Positions 27,530-37,327 are shown, counted from the stretch's first letter. The stretch: 64,000 nt of DNA from Acinetobacter sp. SFB (GCF_001647545.1 NZ_LSZH01000016.1:124001-188000); one strand, 5' to 3'. The notes: generated from the sequence alone by a model not told the origin. A program made the numbers and translations.

Positions 27530-28564
27530 ATGGAACAACTTGCTAGATTAGAGGATCTGCCAACACGTTATGTTGCAGACCTGACACAGAAGAATCTGGT
27601 TCCATTGTGGCCAAGTCTTCGCAATGTATTACCCCCATTAAAACCGATTCCCCATACTCAGGCGATTTCCTGGAAATTTAAAGACATCAAGCCATTGCTG
27701 ATTGAAGCTGGAGAATTAACGCCGATCGAGAAAGCCGAACGCCGCGTACTGGTTTTAGCCAATCCTGGTCATGGTTTAGAAAATATGCGCGCGACTTCGG
27801 TCATTTATCTTGGGATGCAATTGCTATTGCCAAAAGAATGGGCACCCGCACACCGCCATACACCGAATGCAGTGCGTCTTATAGTAGAAGGTGAAAAAGC
27901 CTATACCACGGTCGAAGGTGAAAAATGCCCAATGTCGCATGGCGATTTGATCCTTACGCCATCGGGTCTGTGGCATGAACATGGTCATGATGGAGATGAA
28001 CCTGTCATTTGGCTAGATGTACTTGATTTACCTTTGGTCTACTACATGGAAGCGTCTTATGTAGAAGGTGGGGAATGCCAACCAGTAACGAATACCGGCA
28101 CAAAATCACGTTATGGCAAAGGTTTAGTTCCGACTCAACATCACATTCGGGCAAAAAATAATTATCCAATGCTTCGTTATCCCTGGGCGGAAGCCAAACA
28201 ATTACTTAATGATTTAGCTGAAGCCCAATCACAAGGCCCCATTCAAGTGGCATATGTCAATCCGGAAACAGGGGACGACTGCCAAAAAATTATTGGCTAC
28301 TCAGCAGTTATGGTGCGAGCAAATGAAACCATTCAAATGAGTCCATGTTCGGCAGCACAAGTTTTTCATGTTATTGAGGGACAGGTAGAACTGCAAATTG
28401 GTACTGACACTTTCAATCTAGAAAAAGCCGATACCGCATGTGCTCCATGTTTTGCACAGGTCGATTTAATCAATAACTCTAGTGAGCCATGTTTCATTTT
28501 TATTGCCGATGAGGCACCGATTCAAAAGAAACTCGACCTTTATTCAGTGCGTGAACGTAATTAA
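27530..28564 (+). CDS. Gentisate 1,2-dioxygenase
   Basis: 344 aa, bicupin. It opens the ring of gentisate (2,5-dihydroxybenzoate) to maleylpyruvate with O2 and Fe(II). The first cupin holds PAHRHTPNAVRLIVEGE and LTPSGLWHEHGHDG with the iron-binding histidines; the second (VFHVIEGQVELQIG) is degenerate, as is normal. Two nearby ATGs exist; 27530 has GGGA at proper spacing. It heads a four-gene run with the 3-hydroxybenzoate hydroxylase, isomerase and hydrolase, giving the whole path from 3-hydroxybenzoate to pyruvate and fumarate. Confidence 0.93.
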   Translation: MEQLARLEDLPTRYVADLTQKNLVPLWPSLRNVLPPLKPIPHTQAISWKFKDIKPLLIEAGELTPIEKAERRVLVLANPGHGLENMRATSVIYLGMQLLLPKEWAPAHRHTPNAVRLIVEGEKAYTTVEGEKCPMSHGDLILTPSGLWHEHGHDGDEPVIWLDVLDLPLVYYMEASYVEGGECQPVTNTGTKSRYGKGLVPTQHHIRAKNNYPMLRYPWAEAKQLLNDLAEAQSQGPIQVAYVNPETGDDCQKIIGYSAVMVRANETIQMSPCSAAQVFHVIEGQVELQIGTDTFNLEKADTACAPCFAQVDLINNSSEPCFIFIADEAPIQKKLDLYSVRERN

Positions 28565-28587
28565 ATCTGTTTTTAAAGGATGAAAAC

Positions 28588-29808
28588 ATGACAAATCAGC
28601 AAAGTCCAATTTTGATTGCAGGCGGTGGCATAGGCGGTTTTGCAGCTGCCCTCGCAGTGGCCAAACAAGGTTTTAAAGTTCAGGTTTTTGAACAGGCAGC
28701 AGAAATTGGAGAAATTGGTGCAGGCATTCAGCTCGGGCCAAATGCCTTTAATGCATTTGATGCGTTGGGAATTGGTGACCGAGCTCGAGGGAGGGCTGTC
28801 TATACAGATTATATGGTCATGCATGATGCAATTGATGAATATCAAGTTGGACGTATTGATACAGGTGATGCATTTTTAAAGCGCTTTGGTAATCCGTATG
28901 CAGTGATCCACCGTGCAGATATTCATAGCTCTCTGGTGGAAGGTGCACAAGAACGCGGTGAAATTGAAATCATCACCAATTGTCGTATCACTGATGTGGA
29001 ACAAGACGATACTGGTGTCACCATTACAGATCAAAATGGAAAAATTTATACTGGGCAAGCACTTATAGGTGCCGATGGGGTTAAGTCAGTTGTCCGTGAA
29101 AAATATGTGGGTGATCCAGCTTTAGTAACAGGGCATGTGGTTTACCGTGCCGTGGTTCCAAAGAGTGAATTTCCTGAAGAGTTGCAGTGGAATGCGGCCA
29201 GTATCTGGGTAGGACCAAATTGTCACTTGGTTCATTATCCATTACGAGGCGGCGAAGAATATAACGTCGTGGTGACCTTCCATAGCCGTGAACAAGAAGA
29301 ATGGGGCGTAAAAGACGGCTCAAAAGAAGAAGTACTTTCTTATTTCCAGGGCATCTGTCCGAAAGCCCGCAAATTGATTGAGTTACCCAAATCATGGAAA
29401 CGTTGGGCAACAGCAGACCGTGAGCCTATCGATCAATGGAGTTATGGACGTATAACTTTACTGGGAGATGCAGCACATCCAACCACACAATATATGGCAC
29501 AAGGTGCCTGTATGGCGATGGAAGATGCAGTGACTTTGGGTGAAGCCCTGCGTATCAGCAACAATAATATTCAACAAGCCTTTCAAATTTACCAATGTGC
29601 ACGTGTTGCGCGTACCGCACGTATTGTTTTGTCCTCTCGAGAAATGGGCAAGATTTACCATGCCAAAGGTGTTCAGCGCATGGTGCGCAATGATTTATGG
29701 CGTGGGCGTCCCAATGAACGGTTTTATGATGCGATGGAATGGCTGTATGGCTGGAATGTTGAAAACTGTTTAGATGCAGCAAAACATTACACGGGATCAG
29801 CAGCATGA
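28588..29808 (+). CDS. 3-hydroxybenzoate 6-monooxygenase (FAD)
   Basis: 406 aa class A flavoprotein. FAD site GGGIGGFAAAL at the N-terminus, IGADGVKS in the middle (the DG motif), and LLGDAAHPTTQYMAQGA as second FAD motif. Close in pattern to XlnD/MhbM/NagX-type 3-hydroxybenzoate 6-hydroxylases, which make gentisate with NADH and O2; salicylate hydroxylase is the main alternative but the gentisate-pathway context favours the former. Good AAGGATG site; 23 bp after the dioxygenase. Confidence 0.88.
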   Translation: MTNQQSPILIAGGGIGGFAAALAVAKQGFKVQVFEQAAEIGEIGAGIQLGPNAFNAFDALGIGDRARGRAVYTDYMVMHDAIDEYQVGRIDTGDAFLKRFGNPYAVIHRADIHSSLVEGAQERGEIEIITNCRITDVEQDDTGVTITDQNGKIYTGQALIGADGVKSVVREKYVGDPALVTGHVVYRAVVPKSEFPEELQWNAASIWVGPNCHLVHYPLRGGEEYNVVVTFHSREQEEWGVKDGSKEEVLSYFQGICPKARKLIELPKSWKRWATADREPIDQWSYGRITLLGDAAHPTTQYMAQGACMAMEDAVTLGEALRISNNNIQQAFQIYQCARVARTARIVLSSREMGKIYHAKGVQRMVRNDLWRGRPNERFYDAMEWLYGWNVENCLDAAKHYTGSAA

Positions 29809-30443
29809 AAATGTATGGCTTTTTCCGAAGCGGAACCTCGCATCGTACCCGGATCGTAATGAATCTTAAGAAGATTGATTATGAATTATTGCCTGTGTCT
29901 TTGATGAAAAACGAACATAAGCAGCTGGGTTTTCAGGACATTAACCCGCAAGGCTTTGTTCCTGTATTGCAAGTCAATGATCAGTTGATGATTCAGAGTC
30001 CAGCCATTATTGAATGGTTAGAGGCTGAATATCCGGAGCCTGTCTTATTGCCTAAAGATGAATTGGAACGTGCCAAAGTACGTGCAATAGCTGCGTTGGT
30101 GGGCTGCGATATTCATCCGATTAACAATAAACGTGTTTTGGAATACTTGCGTGGGCCGTTGCAATTAGATGAACAGCAAGTACTCACATGGTGCCAGCAT
30201 TGGATTGAAGAAGGTTTTGATGCTTTAGAACAGTTACTGGATAGAGACCGTGGGCGAGGGGATTTCTGTGTTGGAAATACCCCTACTTTGGCAGATGCGT
30301 ATCTGGTTCCACAGGTTGAATCCTCAAAACGATTTCAGGTTAATTTAAGTCAATACCCAATTATTCAAAAGATTTACAACACATGTATGGCTTTGCCTGA
30401 ATTTCAGGCGGCAGCCCCACATAATCAACCAGATGCCGTTTAA
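29805..30443 (+). CDS. Maleylpyruvate isomerase (zeta-class GST)
   Basis: 212 aa. N-terminal FFRSGTSHRTRIVMNLK carries the TSHR variant typical of NagL/MhbI maleylpyruvate isomerases, then NPQGFVPVLQ and the C-terminal GST domain with DIHPINNKRVLEYL. It converts maleylpyruvate to fumarylpyruvate with glutathione as cofactor. The ATG overlaps the hydroxylase stop (ATGA), so they are translationally coupled. Confidence 0.92.
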   Translation: MKMYGFFRSGTSHRTRIVMNLKKIDYELLPVSLMKNEHKQLGFQDINPQGFVPVLQVNDQLMIQSPAIIEWLEAEYPEPVLLPKDELERAKVRAIAALVGCDIHPINNKRVLEYLRGPLQLDEQQVLTWCQHWIEEGFDALEQLLDRDRGRGDFCVGNTPTLADAYLVPQVESSKRFQVNLSQYPIIQKIYNTCMALPEFQAAAPHNQPDAV

Positions 30444-30476
30444 AGCATAGAGCAACCAATAAAATCAAGGAAGTAG

Positions 30477-31184
30477 ATGATGAGTTTTGTATTTAAGCCA
30501 ATGCCAGTGGTCGGCATACCGATAAAAGATAGCGATATATTATTTCCAGTACGTCGTATCTATTGTGTTGGCCGTAACTATGCTGCACATGCCCGTGAAA
30601 TGGGTTTTGATCCAGACCGTGAGCCGCCTTTTTTCTTTTGTAAGCCGAATGATGCAGAGTCTATTGTACCTGTACCTGCGGGCGAAACAGTCACTATTCC
30701 CTATCCGCCTTTAACGTCGAATTACCATTATGAAATCGAATTGGTCGTAGCCATTGGTAAAGATGGGAAAAATATTTCAGTCGAGCAAGCTGCTGAATAT
30801 ATCTATGGCTATGCAGTGGGCTTGGATATGACCCGTCGTGACTTACAAATCGCACAACGTGAAAAGGGTCGTCCATGGGAAGTCGGTAAGGCATTTGACT
30901 ACTCGGCACCCGTGGGCCCAATCCATCGTTTGGCCGATGTGGGTGAATTAAATGCCGCTGATATTCACCTTACCGTGAATGGTGAAACCCAACAGCGTAG
31001 TGATATCAGCCATTTGATTTGGAATGTTGCTGAAACAATTGCCAATTTATCAACTTTATTTGAATTGAAACAAGGCGATTTGATTTTTACAGGAACACCT
31101 GAAGGTGTGGGCGCAGTATTACCGGGAGATGAAATGCGAGCTGATGTGGATGGCCTGACAGGCATTACAGTCAAAGTCGCATAA
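30477..31184 (+). CDS. Fumarylpyruvate hydrolase (FAH family)
   Basis: 235 aa. IYCVGRNYAAHAREMG, FFFCKPNDAE, NYHYEIELVVAIG (metal-binding Glu residues), VGLDMTRRDLQ and FTGTPEGVGAV are the FAH-superfamily signature in order. It splits fumarylpyruvate into fumarate and pyruvate, the last gentisate step. Starts with tandem ATGs after AAGGAAG. 34 bp after the isomerase. Confidence 0.92.
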   Translation: MMSFVFKPMPVVGIPIKDSDILFPVRRIYCVGRNYAAHAREMGFDPDREPPFFFCKPNDAESIVPVPAGETVTIPYPPLTSNYHYEIELVVAIGKDGKNISVEQAAEYIYGYAVGLDMTRRDLQIAQREKGRPWEVGKAFDYSAPVGPIHRLADVGELNAADIHLTVNGETQQRSDISHLIWNVAETIANLSTLFELKQGDLIFTGTPEGVGAVLPGDEMRADVDGLTGITVKVA

Positions 31185-31445
31185 CAGGTGGGCTTTACGA
31201 CAGGGATGTTGTTTAGCTTCTTATAGTTCTGATTTTCATAGGATTGAAACAGAATATAAGAAGGAATTTCGTAGGATCACGGAAGTGTTGTTCAAGGAAA
31301 TGAATAACGAAATATTAATAATGCAATGGATATTGTCCTAAAAACAAAATCAGAAACGGTGTATCTAACATCCTGAGGATGAATTTGGATAGATCCACCA
31401 TTGCAACTATGGAAAGTTGAAAATCAAGCAAAGAGGATTGCTAAC

Positions 31446-32684
31446 ATGTTTAAACTAAAACTTTTATCGTTGGGGTGTCTCATCTGTTCTTCAGGAATGG
31501 TACAGGCAGATGTGGTCAAAGATGCACAGGTACAGTTAGATTTCCGTAACTTTTATATGCACCGTATTCCTGATACCCAACCTGTACCAGAGTTCGAGCA
31601 TTGGTCTCAAAGTGCATCATTAAGTATTAAGTCGGGTTATGCAGAGCCAATCGGTCCAGTTGCTTTTGGTCTGGATGGAACGGTTATGCATGCAGAGCGT
31701 ATAATCAAAAATGACAATGAATTGGTGCGTGATGGAACCATGCCGAATGATCCTGTGACTGGAAAGCAAGAACAAGACCAGACCCAATTGGGATTAACTT
31801 TAAAAGCCAAAATAGCTAAAACCGAAGTGCGTTACGGGCAATTGATGCCTAAGCTTCCGGTGGTTCATATTGACCACAGTCGAAATTTGCCGACAACTTT
31901 TAAAGGTCTCATGCTTGAATCGAATGATATTGAAAATACCAAGATTACTGCCGGTCGAATTACCCGGATTCAAGCACGTGATAGAGATGATTATAAAAAA
32001 CTGAGCTTAGACGTCAATAAAACAGGTGAATTTTCAGACGGTTTAAATGTTTTTGGGCTGGATTACAAAGTGAATCCAAACTTGGATGCCTCATATTTCT
32101 ATGGGGGACTGGAAGATATTTATAACCAACATTATGTCGGCTTAAAACATCAGCATAAATTTAATGACACGACTCGCTTAATCACTGATTTTCGTGTCTT
32201 TGATACCCAGGATGCAGGGAGTAGCTTACAGGGTGAAATTGATAATCAGGCATATAACTTTATGAGTATGCTCAGTTATGGTCCGCACAAATTTGGTTTA
32301 GGTTATCAACAGATGTCGGGTGAAACGGCATTTCCTTTACTCAGTGGTTGGACGCCCGCACCATTTTTAACCCAATGGGGCAGCATCAGTTTCTATAAAG
32401 CAAAAGAGCGCTCCGTTCAGTTCCGTTATGACTATGATTTTGCAGCTATGGGCATAGATGGTTTGTATTTTATGACACGTTATATCATGGCGGATCATAT
32501 CAAGCATCCCACCATTGATGATGTCAAAGAAAGCGAATTTAATATCGTTGTCAACTATGGAATTAAAGAAGGATTATTCAAGGGATTAGGCTTTCAATAT
32601 ATGTTAATTAAAACTGACTTTGAAAATAGTGGTATTAAACTGGATGAGCACCGTTTTTATACCAACTATACTTATAAGTTTTAA
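31446..32684 (+). CDS. OprD-family outer-membrane porin
   Basis: 412 aa. Signal peptide FKLKLLSLGCLICSSGMVQA, then an 18-strand-type barrel of the OprD/BenP group (FRNFYMHRI, ..EVRYGQLMPKLPVVH.., ends ..RFYTNYTYKF with terminal Phe). Members of this group admit aromatic or other small carboxylates. The frame extends upstream to 31401, but ATG 31446 with AGAGGA gives the proper signal peptide. It follows the gentisate genes on the same strand after a 261-bp gap without its own operator. Confidence 0.88.
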   Translation: MFKLKLLSLGCLICSSGMVQADVVKDAQVQLDFRNFYMHRIPDTQPVPEFEHWSQSASLSIKSGYAEPIGPVAFGLDGTVMHAERIIKNDNELVRDGTMPNDPVTGKQEQDQTQLGLTLKAKIAKTEVRYGQLMPKLPVVHIDHSRNLPTTFKGLMLESNDIENTKITAGRITRIQARDRDDYKKLSLDVNKTGEFSDGLNVFGLDYKVNPNLDASYFYGGLEDIYNQHYVGLKHQHKFNDTTRLITDFRVFDTQDAGSSLQGEIDNQAYNFMSMLSYGPHKFGLGYQQMSGETAFPLLSGWTPAPFLTQWGSISFYKAKERSVQFRYDYDFAAMGIDGLYFMTRYIMADHIKHPTIDDVKESEFNIVVNYGIKEGLFKGLGFQYMLIKTDFENSGIKLDEHRFYTNYTYKF

Positions 32685-32707
32685 TAGCTGAAATTTTAAA
32701 TATTTTT

Positions 32708-32738
32708 TTGGTTAATTAACCAACCAAATAGTTGATTG
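32708..32738. promoter_or_regulatory. Regulon operator B plus adjoining palindrome
   Basis: CAACCAAATAGTTGATTG at 32721-32738 matches the regulon operator with two mismatches. It overlaps the perfect palindrome TTGGTTAATTAACCAA (32708-32723), which reuses one half-site. About 80 bp before the aldehyde dehydrogenase start. Confidence 0.65.
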
Positions 32739-32760
32739 CTTTTTCGATTTATTTAACTTA

Positions 32761-32792
32761 TGTTTATTGTCAGCAATCGTTGACAATAAACA
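32761..32792. promoter_or_regulatory. Leader hairpin before aldehyde dehydrogenase
   Basis: TGTTTATTGTCA / TGACAATAAACA: perfect 12-bp arms, 8-nt loop, ending 25 bp before the ATG. No T-run follows, so it is not a simple terminator. It may be a second operator or an mRNA structure. Confidence 0.5.
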
Positions 32793-32817
32793 GAGTAGAG
32801 ATACAAGGATTTATTTT

Positions 32818-34284
32818 ATGGGTTCTTCTAACATTTATACCGAACTAAATCATCAATATATTCACGGTCAATGGATCAATGGATCATCGACACGCCAAGC
32901 CGATAATATTAATCCCTATAATCAAGAGCTCATTCACCAATTTCAATTGGCAAATACAGCGGATTTAGATGCTGCATATACAGCAGCAAAATCCGCGCAA
33001 TCTGCATGGGAGAAAACCTCACCTGCAGAACGAATTGCGCTGATTCAACGTGTAGAAGAGATTCTAAAAGCGCGGGGTGAAGAAATTATTGACTGGATTA
33101 TTCGTGAGTCAGGAAGTACCCGCTTAAAAGCATCAATCGAATTAGCTGCGGCACAAGGCATCACCGCTGAAGCAAAAACTTTTCCATTACGGGTGAATGG
33201 CGAAATTTTGCCGACCAGTGTGCCACATCAGCAAAGCCGGATTTATCGAAAAGCATTGGGTGTTATTGGGGTGATTAGCCCGTGGAATTTTCCATTTCAC
33301 CTGAGTATGCGTTCTGTCATTACTGCCGTGGCACTAGGAAATACGGTTGTCCTCAAGCCAGCAAGTGATACCCCGGTTACGGGTGGGACACTGTTAGCCA
33401 AAATTTTTGAAGAAGCTGGTTTTCCTGCAGGGGTACTCAATGTCGTTGTGGGTGCGGGAAGTGAAATCGGTGATTACTTTGTCGAGCATGCAGTACCAAG
33501 TTTAATTTCATTTACCGGTTCAACCGAGATTGGCAAGCGAGTCGGCCAACTGGCTGTGGGTGGAAAATACCTTAAACGAATTGCACTTGAACTGGGTGGA
33601 AATGCACCTATGGTGGTGCTTGATGATGCCAATTTAGAACAAGCAGTTGAACTGACAGTGCTTGGCCGGTTTCTGCATCAAGGCCAGATCTGCATGAGTA
33701 CCAACCGGGTCATTGTCGATGCAAAAATCTATGATGATTTTGTGGCCCTGCTTGGACATAAAGTAAAAGAATTGGTGATAGGTGATCCAGATGATATGGG
33801 TACCCTCATTGGACCCATCATTAATCAAAGCCAAGTTCGAAATATTGAACGAATTATTGCGCAAGCGAAAGCTTCAAATGCTCAAATGATTATAGGGGGA
33901 GAGACACAAGGTCAAGTCATTCCGCCCCATGTCTTTATTGATGTCGACCCGCAATCGGCATTGGCACGTGAAGAAAGCTTTGGTCCAATCTTACCGGTGA
34001 TTAAAGCGCGTGATGAAGCACACGCTTTAGAGTTGGCCAATGATACGGAATATGGTTTATCCAGTGCAGTATGCACCACCAATCATGAGCGTGGAGTGAA
34101 TTTTGCGCTCGGGATTGAAGCAGGGATGACGCATATTAATGACATTACTGTCGATGATCAGTCACATGCACCTTTTGGTGGTGAGAAAAACTCTGGTTTA
34201 GGTCGCTTTAATGGGCACTGGATTATTGAAGAATTTACCCGTACGCATTGGGTAACGCTACAGACTAAGCCTAAAACTGCTTAA
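32818..34284 (+). CDS. Aldehyde dehydrogenase, aromatic-aldehyde type
   Basis: 488 aa, full-length NAD(P)-dependent ALDH. PWNFPFHLSMRSV, FTGSTEIGKRVG, LELGGNAPMVVLDDA (catalytic Glu) and GQICMSTNRV (catalytic Cys) are all present. The overall pattern resembles XylC/vanillin/benzaldehyde dehydrogenases. Context suggests that it oxidises a meta-hydroxybenzaldehyde to 3-hydroxybenzoate, feeding the gentisate genes upstream (inference). Start ATG 32818 (MGSSNIY) has AAGGAT; an earlier in-frame start at 32767 would lie inside the leader hairpin. Confidence 0.88.
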   Translation: MGSSNIYTELNHQYIHGQWINGSSTRQADNINPYNQELIHQFQLANTADLDAAYTAAKSAQSAWEKTSPAERIALIQRVEEILKARGEEIIDWIIRESGSTRLKASIELAAAQGITAEAKTFPLRVNGEILPTSVPHQQSRIYRKALGVIGVISPWNFPFHLSMRSVITAVALGNTVVLKPASDTPVTGGTLLAKIFEEAGFPAGVLNVVVGAGSEIGDYFVEHAVPSLISFTGSTEIGKRVGQLAVGGKYLKRIALELGGNAPMVVLDDANLEQAVELTVLGRFLHQGQICMSTNRVIVDAKIYDDFVALLGHKVKELVIGDPDDMGTLIGPIINQSQVRNIERIIAQAKASNAQMIIGGETQGQVIPPHVFIDVDPQSALAREESFGPILPVIKARDEAHALELANDTEYGLSSAVCTTNHERGVNFALGIEAGMTHINDITVDDQSHAPFGGEKNSGLGRFNGHWIIEEFTRTHWVTLQTKPKTA

Positions 34285-34302
34285 ATATAATCGCTTAAAC
34301 GG

Positions 34303-34347
34303 GCAGAATAAATAGGTAGAAAATGCTTATTCATTCTGCTTTTTTTA
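34303..34347 (+). terminator. Terminator after aldehyde dehydrogenase
   Basis: GCAGAATAAATA / TATTCATTCTGC followed by seven T. One G-U pair in the stem. Confidence 0.8.
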
Positions 34348-34425
34348 TAAATATTTTTTTCTTAACTTTAGTCTAAAATTTGTAAAAACTGTTTTACAGT
34401 GATGCCGAATTAGCTGATAATCAAT

Positions 34426-34443
34426 TAACCAACTATTTGGTTG
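34426..34443. promoter_or_regulatory. Regulon operator C
   Basis: TAACCAACTATTTGGTTG, two mismatches to CAACCAACnnGTTGGTTG, 26 bp before the CoA-transferase ATG. Confidence 0.7.
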
Positions 34444-34469
34444 ATTTAAAAAATAACAACGGAGTGTTT

Positions 34470-35699
34470 ATGGAAAGTAATCATCAGGGATCTTTAAAAG
34501 GATTACGTATTCTTGATCTAACGCATGCCTTGGCTGGTCCATTTTGTTCACAAATGCTAGCCGATCATGGCGCGGATGTAATTAAAGTCGAACCATTAGA
34601 AGGTGATTTTTTCCGTAAAATGGGACCATTCCGTGCTGATGATCAAGACAAATTCTTTGGTGGGCTATTTCAGTCCTGTAACCGCAATAAGCGTTCTATT
34701 TCATTAAACCTGAAGACTGAATTAGGGCGTGAAGCATTGCTTGAGCTGGTTAAAAATGCTGATGGTCTAGTTGAAAACTATCGTGCTGGCGTACTCGAAA
34801 AAATGGGTTTGGGTTATGAGGTACTAAAAGAAATCAACCCACGTCTTGTTTATACCTCTATTCGCGGTTTTGGTGACCGTGTTGGCGGAGAAAGCCCATA
34901 TAAAAACTGGCCTGCATTCGATATCGTCGCTCAAGCCATGGGTGGCTGGATGGGCGTAACCGGTATGGATGCGGATCATCCTGTCAAAGTGGGCGGTGGC
35001 GCTGGTGATACGGTCTCTGGATTATTCGCAGCATTTGGAACAGTTTCTGCTTTATTGCATGCGAAAAATACAGGCTTAGGTCAATATGTAGATGTGGCGA
35101 TGACCGACAGTATTTTGGCACTGTCTGAAATTGTTGTCAGTCAGTTTTCATACTTAGGGGTTTCTGCAAAGCCCGTCGGTAACGGGATTCCGGGGTTGGC
35201 ACCTTTTGGCACCATTAAAGTGAAAGATGGTGTGATTGCGATTGCTGCACCGCACGATCCACAATTTCATTTATTGTGCGATTTACTCGGTTGTCCTGAA
35301 TTAAAAACTGAAGCCAAATATTTAAATGAAGGCTTGCGTTGGACAAATCATCTGGAACTCAATGCGGAAATTGAAAAATACACCGTACTGAAAACCAAGT
35401 TAGAGTTAAAGGAACTTTTTGGTGGTCGTGTTCCATTTAGTCCGATTTATACTGGTGAAGACATTTTCAATGATGAGCATTTTGCTGCACGGAATATGTT
35501 GCCTCTAGTGGATCACCCTGGAACGGCAACCCCAACAGCAGTACCGGGCATTCCTGTAAAAATGTCACTTACCCCAGGAGAGGTGCGTGTTCGTGCGCCT
35601 AAACTCGGTGAACATACTCGGGAAATTTTGAATGAAATGGGGTGGGATAACCAACGTATTGCGCAGTTACTTGAAAATGGGATTTTATATGCAGCGTAA
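34470..35699 (+). CDS. CaiB/BaiF-family CoA-transferase
   Basis: 409 aa class III CoA-transferase. LRILDLTHALAGPFCSQMLADHGADVIKVEPL opens the fold; KVGGGAGDTVSG holds the conserved Asp that forms the acyl-anhydride intermediate in this family. It would activate a carboxylic acid as its CoA thioester using another acyl-CoA as donor. ATG 34470 with CGGAG is chosen over the upstream in-frame start at 34437, which falls in the operator. Flanked by operators on both sides and part of the same regulon as the aromatic genes; the substrate is unknown. Confidence 0.88.
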   Translation: MESNHQGSLKGLRILDLTHALAGPFCSQMLADHGADVIKVEPLEGDFFRKMGPFRADDQDKFFGGLFQSCNRNKRSISLNLKTELGREALLELVKNADGLVENYRAGVLEKMGLGYEVLKEINPRLVYTSIRGFGDRVGGESPYKNWPAFDIVAQAMGGWMGVTGMDADHPVKVGGGAGDTVSGLFAAFGTVSALLHAKNTGLGQYVDVAMTDSILALSEIVVSQFSYLGVSAKPVGNGIPGLAPFGTIKVKDGVIAIAAPHDPQFHLLCDLLGCPELKTEAKYLNEGLRWTNHLELNAEIEKYTVLKTKLELKELFGGRVPFSPIYTGEDIFNDEHFAARNMLPLVDHPGTATPTAVPGIPVKMSLTPGEVRVRAPKLGEHTREILNEMGWDNQRIAQLLENGILYAA

Positions 35700-35741
35700 A
35701 TCTTTTTTGAATAAATAATTTGCAATGATGTATTGATTTAT

Positions 35742-35776
35742 AGCCATAATCCACTCCGGTGGATTATGGCTTTTTA
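35742..35776 (+). terminator. Terminator after CoA-transferase
   Basis: AGCCATAATCCAC / GTGGATTATGGCT with loop TCCG, followed by T5. Perfect 13-bp stem. Confidence 0.9.
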
Positions 35777-35844
35777 TGAGAAAATTAAGTGTTCTAGGCT
35801 TTATAAAATAAGTACTATTAAAAAAATGCAATTTATTTATAATA

Positions 35845-35862
35845 CTACCAAATAGTTGATTG
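35845..35862. promoter_or_regulatory. Regulon operator D
   Basis: CTACCAAATAGTTGATTG, same half-site pattern as operator B, in the 327-bp gap 165 bp upstream of the TetR gene. Probably used for autoregulation. Confidence 0.55.
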
Positions 35863-36026
35863 ATATTTAAGTGGTAAACTGCTGATGGAATAAATATTTA
35901 AAATGTTCTCTGATGGGTTTTAAATATTTATTGTTTGCTTTCATCTGCCTACTTTTATTTAAATGCACTCATTCATACAGTTTGTTTGAGCCAGCTTGAT
36001 CATGATTTTATTTTTAGGATTACTAA

Positions 36027-36701
36027 ATGTCTGAATTAGAAACAGAAAAAATTGAAATGACGAAAGATTTAAGCGCGAGTGGCTTGGTTGCGAAAACACG
36101 TCAACCACGCAAACGTCGTCCAAGTACAGATGCACGTCATGAAGACAAACGCTTATTAATTTTAACGACTGCTGCAGAGTTGTTCTCAACCTTAGGGTAT
36201 GAGGCAACCTCTTTGGATTTAATTGCTGAGCATGTCGGTATTCATAAAGCGACGCTTTATCATTATATTTCAAATAAAGAGAGTATTTTATTTGAATGCT
36301 TACAGTTGTCCTTTAAAGATTTAGATTTACTGATTGAAGAAATGAACAACAAAGAGGTGTGTGTATTTGATCGCCTGATAAAATTTGCTTCAAGTTTGGC
36401 GATGGCACAAAATAATGTATTTGGTCGCTGTATGTTGCTTGTCGGTGCGCGTCCGTTAGATGTTTATTCGAGTGATGAAATTAGAAAATTCCAACGACGT
36501 TTAGATTTAACGGTGCGTGCACTGATTGAAGAAGGCATTGCTGATGGTAAAATTAAGCCGTGTTCGCCTCGTATTATTTCTTCAATGTTATTCGGGGCAT
36601 TAAACTGGGTACCAAGATGGTATAAAGAGGACTCAAAAATCACGATTTCTGAAATTACAGATACTTTCATGAATACCATGATTAATGGTCTTAAAGCTTA
36701 A
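36027..36701 (+). CDS. TetR-family regulator of the aromatic regulon
   Basis: 224 aa. After a basic N-terminal arm (KTRQPRKRRPSTDARHEDKR), the TetR HTH is clear: ILTTAAELFSTLGYEATSLD, then EHVGIHKATLYHYISNKESIL. The C-terminal domain resembles KstR2-like repressors (FGALNWVPRWYKED), several of which sense acyl-CoA thioesters. It is the only regulator gene between 27 and 51 kb, sits centrally, and a common inverted repeat precedes the surrounding units, so it is the natural candidate for binding CAACCAACnnGTTGGTTG. Long upstream gap with one such site. Confidence 0.88.
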   Translation: MSELETEKIEMTKDLSASGLVAKTRQPRKRRPSTDARHEDKRLLILTTAAELFSTLGYEATSLDLIAEHVGIHKATLYHYISNKESILFECLQLSFKDLDLLIEEMNNKEVCVFDRLIKFASSLAMAQNNVFGRCMLLVGARPLDVYSSDEIRKFQRRLDLTVRALIEEGIADGKIKPCSPRIISSMLFGALNWVPRWYKEDSKITISEITDTFMNTMINGLKA

Positions 36702-36970
36702 TCTCTACACCACACCATAAACCGACAGTCCTTTAACAGAAGCTTAAAATAAGACATTTTATTCATTTGCAAAGCGCTATTCATTTTTAGTGAACTAAAC
36801 ATGTATTGCTTTAATAAAGTGTAAAAAATTCCAAGATTTTAAGCTTTTGTGTTTCGTATAATTTAACGTTAATTTTTCTTCATGAGATTTCTTTCATAAA
36901 TCAAAAAACGACCCTCTTTTTGGTTGATATTTGTACTCTAACCTTCTTGGCATTTGTGCATAATCTGCGG
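36702..36970. other. Intergenic, AT-rich, nothing recognised
   Basis: No ORF or repeat that I can support; it holds the 3' end of the TetR transcript. Confidence 0.4.
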
Positions 36971-37278
36971 ATGAAATACATCGATGCAAAGAAGCTTTCT
37001 GCAACACAGTTTAAGCGATATACGGGCATCTCATGATCAACCTTCTATGTAGGTTGAGCAATGGAGCAAGCAGGTTCCAGCTAAAGGCAGACCACCCCAG
37101 TGAAGCGTAGAGAATCAGGTTCTTCTGTGCATAATCTATTGGCGTGAATACCGAACTTTATTTCACCTTGCTACGAGTTATGGGGTTTCAGAGCCAACAG
37201 CCTCACGAATTGTACCTCATGTTGAAGACTGTCTGATCCAGTCTGGTCTTGCTGAAAATAAGCTTAAGAGCTTTTAAA
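36971..37278 (+). mobile_element. IS5-family OrfA remnant
   Basis: From ATG 36971: MKYIDAKKLSATQFKRYTGI then a stop. Later pieces in shifted frames read WREYRTLFHLATSYGVSEPT and VEDCLIQSGLAENKLKSF, a typical OrfA of an IS5-family element with programmed frameshift. Internal deletion and stops; no terminal repeats found. Confidence 0.65.
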
Positions 37279-37327
37279 ATAAAGAATTAATATTTTAATA
37301 CGGATTAAATCAATTAAATTGTTAAAT

